DNA of 39,292 nt from Clostridia bacterium (GTDB taxonomy: Bacteria > Bacillota > Clostridia > Oscillospirales > Acutalibacteraceae). Positions 36,020-39,292 of this stretch are shown here, one piece after another. The notes below the pieces were generated by a model that was given only the letters and a program-made list of their open reading frames with translations, made no database searches and was not told the DNA's origin. The translations under genes and the position numbers were made by a program. Each line of letters begins with the position of its first letter. Position 1 is the stretch's first letter. The DNA lies in the NCBI GenBank assembly GCA_017449935.1, contig JAFSYP010000006.1:1-39292 (forward strand), given 5' to 3'.

Positions 36020-36084
36020 CGAGAAGGAACATCTCAAGCCTTCCCCTCAAGGAGAAGCCCAAACAGTCCCCCCGCAAAACCTTG

Positions 36085-36115
36085 ATTTATAACCTGTCTC
36101 CGACAGATTATAAAT
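36085..36115. promoter_or_regulatory. 31-bp near-perfect palindrome before the second TasA-like gene
   Basis: ATTTATAACCTGTC (36085-36098) and GACAGATTATAAAT (36102-36115) are inverted repeats with one mismatch and a 3-base centre. It lies 39 bases before the start codon, with no T-run, which fits a dimeric-regulator operator; an mRNA hairpin is the alternative. Confidence 0.6.
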
Positions 36116-36154
36116 GACGGCTTTGTCAAAAATACAGAAAAAGAGGTAATCACT

Positions 36155-37129
36155 ATGGCAAAACGCAAACTTGGTGCATCGGTCATCATCCTTTGCATCG
36201 CCACGGTTACGCTGATCTCAGGTACCTACGCCTGGTTCCTGAGCGGCGGCGCGGCGAACCTGTTTGACGTCGGCTTCGACGTCATCGAGTCGAGCGGCAA
36301 CATCCTCCTGCAAGGTGACGCCGGCACGGCCAGCGGTACCTTGTCCGAGGACGGCAATTGGGGTACTTTGCTGGAGCGCAAGGACTTTGTGCTGAAGGAC
36401 TTCATTGTCGACGGCGGCTCCTACAAGCCCGTATCCGGCAGCGCTTTCACGCAGGCGAGCGCGAAGTTCATCCTTGTCAACCTTCGCAACGATGCTTTTG
36501 AGTCGATGGATGCTCCGTCCAAGGCGACGCTGTCCAACGAAGAGCTGGACCAGATCTGCTACAACGATTTCACCTTCAAGGTCAAATCCGGAGGAGAAGA
36601 AATCGTCGGCACTTCCGCAAACGGCGCTTATATGACCGTCGATTTTATCGGCAGAGAGTATAAGCGTGACTCTCAAGGCAACAAGACAGACGAGCTTGTG
36701 GATAGCGTTGAGGCGAGCGCAGCCAAAGCAGCCCGTGTTGCTGTCACATTCGACGGCCAGACGACAATTTATTCCATAGATGGTGAGAGTTATAAGGCTG
36801 TAACCAGCAATTTTGTTAGCGGTATCACCGATACCCCGGATTCCAGCAATCAGAAAGACCAGATCATTACGGAATCTGACACCGGTTCCGGAGCAGCGGC
36901 TCTTAAGACGCCGGCAGAGATGGGCGTTGTAAGTTACAATTCTTTGGGTTCATCCGAGAATCTTACCAAGATCTTCCTCGGCAACATTCCGAACACCGAC
37001 AGCGCCGGCAAAGAGGTTACAGTGCGTGTCTGGCTCGAAGGTAACGATAAGGACTGCGTCGATATCGCCGGCAGGTCCATCGCGGGCAAGAACCTGCTGA
37101 CCAAGATCAACTTCGGCATCGTCGAGTAA
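36155..37129 (+). CDS. TasA/camelysin-like secreted protein with SipW-type signal peptide (second)
   Basis: A 324-residue protein. The signal MAKRKLGASVIILCIATVTL continues ISGTYAWFLS, again the TYA-WF SipW-cognate motif (cleavage after A26). VTVRVWLEGNDKDC (W293, C301) is the shared C-terminal signature. The middle (about residues 165-270, bases 36650-36960) is richer in A and T and in rarer codons than the two ends, as if a variable domain were inserted between conserved ends. It may be a minor or tip subunit next to the more strongly expressed first TasA-like protein (inference). The GAGG ribosome binding site is weaker than that of the first paralogue, and the palindrome at 36085 lies upstream. 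Confidence 0.82.
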   Translation: MAKRKLGASVIILCIATVTLISGTYAWFLSGGAANLFDVGFDVIESSGNILLQGDAGTASGTLSEDGNWGTLLERKDFVLKDFIVDGGSYKPVSGSAFTQASAKFILVNLRNDAFESMDAPSKATLSNEELDQICYNDFTFKVKSGGEEIVGTSANGAYMTVDFIGREYKRDSQGNKTDELVDSVEASAAKAARVAVTFDGQTTIYSIDGESYKAVTSNFVSGITDTPDSSNQKDQIITESDTGSGAAALKTPAEMGVVSYNSLGSSENLTKIFLGNIPNTDSAGKEVTVRVWLEGNDKDCVDIAGRSIAGKNLLTKINFGIVE

Positions 37130-37186
37130 TTGATCCCAAGCATAATACATACTGTTATGCACCATTTTTGACAAAACCCTGTATTG

Positions 37187-37213
37187 GCGGGGCGGACGCC
37201 ATATCCGCCCCGC
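37187..37213 (+). other. GC-rich hairpin after the second TasA-like gene
   Basis: GCGGGGCGGA (37187-37196) pairs perfectly with TCCGCCCCGC (37204-37213), 7-base loop. There is no T-run. It mirrors the hairpin after the first TasA-like gene in position and in lacking a terminator tail. Confidence 0.65.
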
Positions 37214-37225
37214 ACCGGGTGTTAT

Positions 37226-37274
37226 AATGCGGTGATTTATGGGCTGTTCCGGTCAACATATAAATGACCGCATT
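37226..37274. promoter_or_regulatory. Long inverted repeat upstream of the second SipW-like gene
   Basis: AATGCGGTGATTTAT (37226-37240) and ATAAATGACCGCATT (37260-37274) are inverted repeats with one mismatch around a 19-base centre. A TATAAT at 37223-37228 overlaps the left arm, so it could be an operator on a -10 box or a 5' leader hairpin. The inner ATTTAT/ATAAAT ends are shared with the palindrome at 36085. Confidence 0.55.
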
Positions 37275-37302
37275 GGGTAAATTATGTTTCAGAGGAACTG
37301 CA

Positions 37303-38250
37303 ATGGATAAATCGAAAGAAAAAGGCCTGGTTTCGACCATAGCCAATATCGTCTCTTCGATCGTTCTGGTTTTTGCAATTCTGATCACTGTACTTGTTAT
37401 CACGTCGATGAAATCGTCGTCCGGCGTCGCGCATCTGTTCGGCTACTCCGTGCTGTCCGTGCAAAGCGACTCCATGGAGCCGACCTTCAAGGAGAACGAC
37501 CTGATCGTCATTCGCATGACCAAGCCGAGCGAGCGCTTTAAAAAAGGCGACGTCGTGTCGTTCTTCACCTACGACAACACCGGCACGCGTTTCATCAACA
37601 GCCACAGGATCGTGGAGGTCATGCACGGCGAGACACGGGACCGCTATGTGACAAAGGGCGATAATGCGGAATCTGCCGACCACAAGAAGCTGTACAGCTC
37701 GAGCATTATCGGCGTCTATGTCGACAAGAAGATCTCCGGCCTCGGCGCGATCGTGGATTTCATCCACTCGCCGACCGGCGTTCTGCTGTGCGTCGTCATC
37801 CCGTCCGCCATCATCATCATCGCGCAGGTGGTCAGTTATGCCAACTCTGCCTCCAGACGCAAAAAGCAGCTGCTGCTTGAGGCGGAGGAGCGCGCCAGAA
37901 TGGAGCGCATCCAGTTGGTGAACGACGTGATGGCCGCGCAGCGCGGCGCGATGGGCGGGACGTTTGTGCCCGGCGTGCAGCTCGACCCGAATGTCCGTGT
38001 CGACGACGCCGACAAGCAGCGCGTGATCCAGGAGTATCTGCAAAGGCAGGCGCAGGAAGAAGCCAAAAAACAGGCGATCATTGAAGAATACCTGCAAAAA
38101 CAGAAAGAAGCCGAAGCCGCTGCCAAGGAGGAAGCCGAGGCCGCCAAGATCAAGGCGATCATCGCGGAATTCTTGTCGCAGCAGCAAAAAGCAGGCGCGG
38201 ACGCGCCCGCGAACGAAAGCCCTTCCGGACCGGAAGACAGTGAGGGCTGA
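37303..38250 (+). CDS. SipW-like signal peptidase I with coiled-coil cytoplasmic tail (second)
   Basis: A 315-residue protease paralogous to the one at 34879. The N-terminal helix is about residues 14-35, SVQSDSMEP holds nucleophile S57, NSHRIVEV holds H101, and TKGDNAES holds D120. The second helix is about 159-180. The tail of about 130 residues is predicted to be coiled coil and holds VIQEYLQRQ (241-249), IIEEYLQKQ (259-267) and IIAEFLSQQ (286-294), three copies of the motif also found in the first peptidase. Two peptidases in one locus may each serve one TasA-like partner. The ATG at 37303 follows AGAGGAACTGCA. Confidence 0.88.
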   Translation: MDKSKEKGLVSTIANIVSSIVLVFAILITVLVITSMKSSSGVAHLFGYSVLSVQSDSMEPTFKENDLIVIRMTKPSERFKKGDVVSFFTYDNTGTRFINSHRIVEVMHGETRDRYVTKGDNAESADHKKLYSSSIIGVYVDKKISGLGAIVDFIHSPTGVLLCVVIPSAIIIIAQVVSYANSASRRKKQLLLEAEERARMERIQLVNDVMAAQRGAMGGTFVPGVQLDPNVRVDDADKQRVIQEYLQRQAQEEAKKQAIIEEYLQKQKEAEAAAKEEAEAAKIKAIIAEFLSQQQKAGADAPANESPSGPEDSEG

Positions 38251-38322
38251 GTATCTTCGGATATTTATATATAGTATGTAAACAAATCCATAGCAAAATA
38301 CAAGGAAAAGGTGGACTTGAAT

Positions 38323-39292
38323 ATGGGTGCTATCGTAAAATTCATGGGTGATTTCTTGAACCAGTTCGTCGTGAAAGGGTTCTGGGGTATTCTCAAGGGT
38401 ATTGGCCTCGGTATTGCCAATATCTTCAATATCCCGCGTTATATCACCATTTTCAAGAATTATTCTTCCGAGCTCGGCGCCGGCGGGATCGTTCTTGCCA
38501 TCCTCGCGATCATTCTCGTTCTGGCCGTTCTGGCCGGCATCATCTTCCTGATCGTGCTCCTGTGCAAGAAGTACATCCGCTTCCGCAAGACGGTCGTGGA
38601 TCAGGAAGAGCTGCTCAATGAGGTCGCCACGCTCAACCGCGAGGTTATCAAGCTGACGCTCGAAAAGGAAAAGATCCTTGCCATGAAGGTTTCGCAGCTC
38701 GGTCTTCGTCCGGGCGAGAGCCCCTATCTCGAAGCGCCCGACGGCTCCGCAGGCGAAGCCGCTGCCGAAGGCGGCGAAGAGGGCGCCGAAGGCGATATGC
38801 TCGATGAAGATTACAGCCGTTTCTACAAGCTCACCCAGGTCGACCTGGAGCTGGCGGATTACCAGCCGCCCGTTTACAACAACGACATCACCCTTCCCGA
38901 AATCGTCGAAATGTACAGAAACTTCGCGGCCTCCCGCATGGGCCTGTACTACGAACCCAATACCATCCGCCTGTTCCTTGCTGCATTCGCTTCCACGCGA
39001 CTGATCATCCTGCAAGGTATTTCCGGTACAGGTAAAACTTCACTTCCGTATTCCTTCGGTAAGTTCCTGCAGAACGACGCGACCATCGCTTCCGTGCAGC
39101 CGTCGTGGCGTGACCGTACCGAGCTGTTCGGCTACTTCAACGAATTCACCAAGCGCTTCAACGAGACCGAAGTGCTCAAGAAAATGTACGAAGCTACATA
39201 TAAAGAAGACATCTTCCTGACCATCCTCGACGAAATGAACATCGCTCGTGTGGAGTACTACTTCGCCGAGATGCTGTCCATCCTCGAAATGC
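38323..39292 (+). CDS. Membrane-anchored AAA+ ATPase of AAA_5/McrB type (cut by window end)
   Basis: The first 323 codons of a gene that runs off the window. Residues 1-50 contain amphipathic segments (FVVKGFWGILKGIGLG). Residues about 53-80 are one strong transmembrane helix (LAILAIILVLAVLAGIIFLI). A short coiled coil (95-122) and an acidic Ala/Glu linker (139-160) follow. Then comes the AAA+ module: Walker A GISGTGKTS (232-240), ASVQPSWRDRTELFGYFN (256-272), and Walker B ILDEMNIARVEYYFAEML, a pattern typical of McrB-like AAA_5 ATPases. McrB proteins of restriction systems are soluble, so a membrane-tethered form beside SipW peptidases is unusual. The ATG at 38323 follows AAGGTGG. Confidence 0.85.
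   Translation, partial: MGAIVKFMGDFLNQFVVKGFWGILKGIGLGIANIFNIPRYITIFKNYSSELGAGGIVLAILAIILVLAVLAGIIFLIVLLCKKYIRFRKTVVDQEELLNEVATLNREVIKLTLEKEKILAMKVSQLGLRPGESPYLEAPDGSAGEAAAEGGEEGAEGDMLDEDYSRFYKLTQVDLELADYQPPVYNNDITLPEIVEMYRNFAASRMGLYYEPNTIRLFLAAFASTRLIILQGISGTGKTSLPYSFGKFLQNDATIASVQPSWRDRTELFGYFNEFTKRFNETEVLKKMYEATYKEDIFLTILDEMNIARVEYYFAEMLSILEM

Noticed and set aside
37187-37213. Hairpin as a normal terminator or further REP copy
   Set aside because: There is no T-run after it and no GTAG head, so neither label is supported; it is listed only as a hairpin.
38323-39292. Ordinary McrBC restriction system
   Set aside because: The protein has a transmembrane helix and lies with signal peptidases; no mcrC or DNA-binding domain is visible. 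Kept open only because the gene is truncated by the window end.

Overview
The window reads as chromosomal DNA of a GC-rich, Gram-positive, probably spore-forming Clostridia member of the Oscillospiraceae/Ruminococcaceae type (inference). The supporting signs are an IspH-ribosomal protein S1 fusion, a BofA-like protein, a DUF4830 protein, a thiamine-pyrophosphate riboswitch in front of a ThiXYZ-type transporter, SipW-type signal peptidases, strong GGAGG ribosome binding sites and several TTGACA-N17-TATAAT promoters. No phage, plasmid or rRNA/tRNA gene was seen.

Positions 1-14,340 are almost entirely minus strand and housekeeping. They hold the 5' part of a membrane pyrophosphatase (hppA), an endonuclease/exonuclease/phosphatase-fold secreted protein, and a long tightly packed run: alcohol dehydrogenase, diacylglycerol-kinase-like lipid kinase, thyA, a secreted Thr-rich protein, folA, cmk, plsC and ispH-rpsA, ending in a clear terminator. 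A second minus-strand unit holds trmN6-like, rsmI, a small membrane protein and an unusual TIM-barrel/SDR fusion. From 14,460 to 18,957 four plus-strand genes follow: a membrane-anchored surface protein, a ceramidase-like protein, an RluA-family pseudouridine synthase and a Cys/Thr-rich lipoprotein. Positions 19,047-30,951 carry a LOG-family protein, DUF4830, a YfcE-like phosphodiesterase, three small unknown genes, the riboswitch-controlled thiamine-precursor transporter, a MATE exporter, rlmA, a BofA-like gene, manA, an ABC-F ATPase and a GNAT acetyltransferase.

The last 9 kb (30-39.3 kb) is the accessory part. A degenerate EAL-domain protein is followed by a REP-associated tyrosine transposase (RAYT) and a cluster of GTAG-headed REP hairpins. 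One of these supplies the RAYT stop codon, and another lies in frame inside a signal peptidase gene. Then comes a six-gene same-strand locus: a membrane-anchored protein, a TasA/camelysin-like secreted protein, a SipW-like signal peptidase, a second TasA-like protein, a second SipW-like peptidase, and a membrane-anchored AAA+ ATPase of the AAA_5/McrB type cut by the window end.

The three extracytoplasmic proteins share a C-terminal W-L-E-G-x-D-x-x-C signature. The two peptidases carry unusually long cytoplasmic tails with five copies of a motif close to I-I-x-E-Y-L-x-x-Q. My inference is a dedicated filament or surface-fibre export system in which an AAA+ motor at the membrane is coupled to SipW-type peptidases, possibly under cyclic-di-GMP control through the EAL-like protein. 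This locus is the best candidate for an undescribed system in the window.
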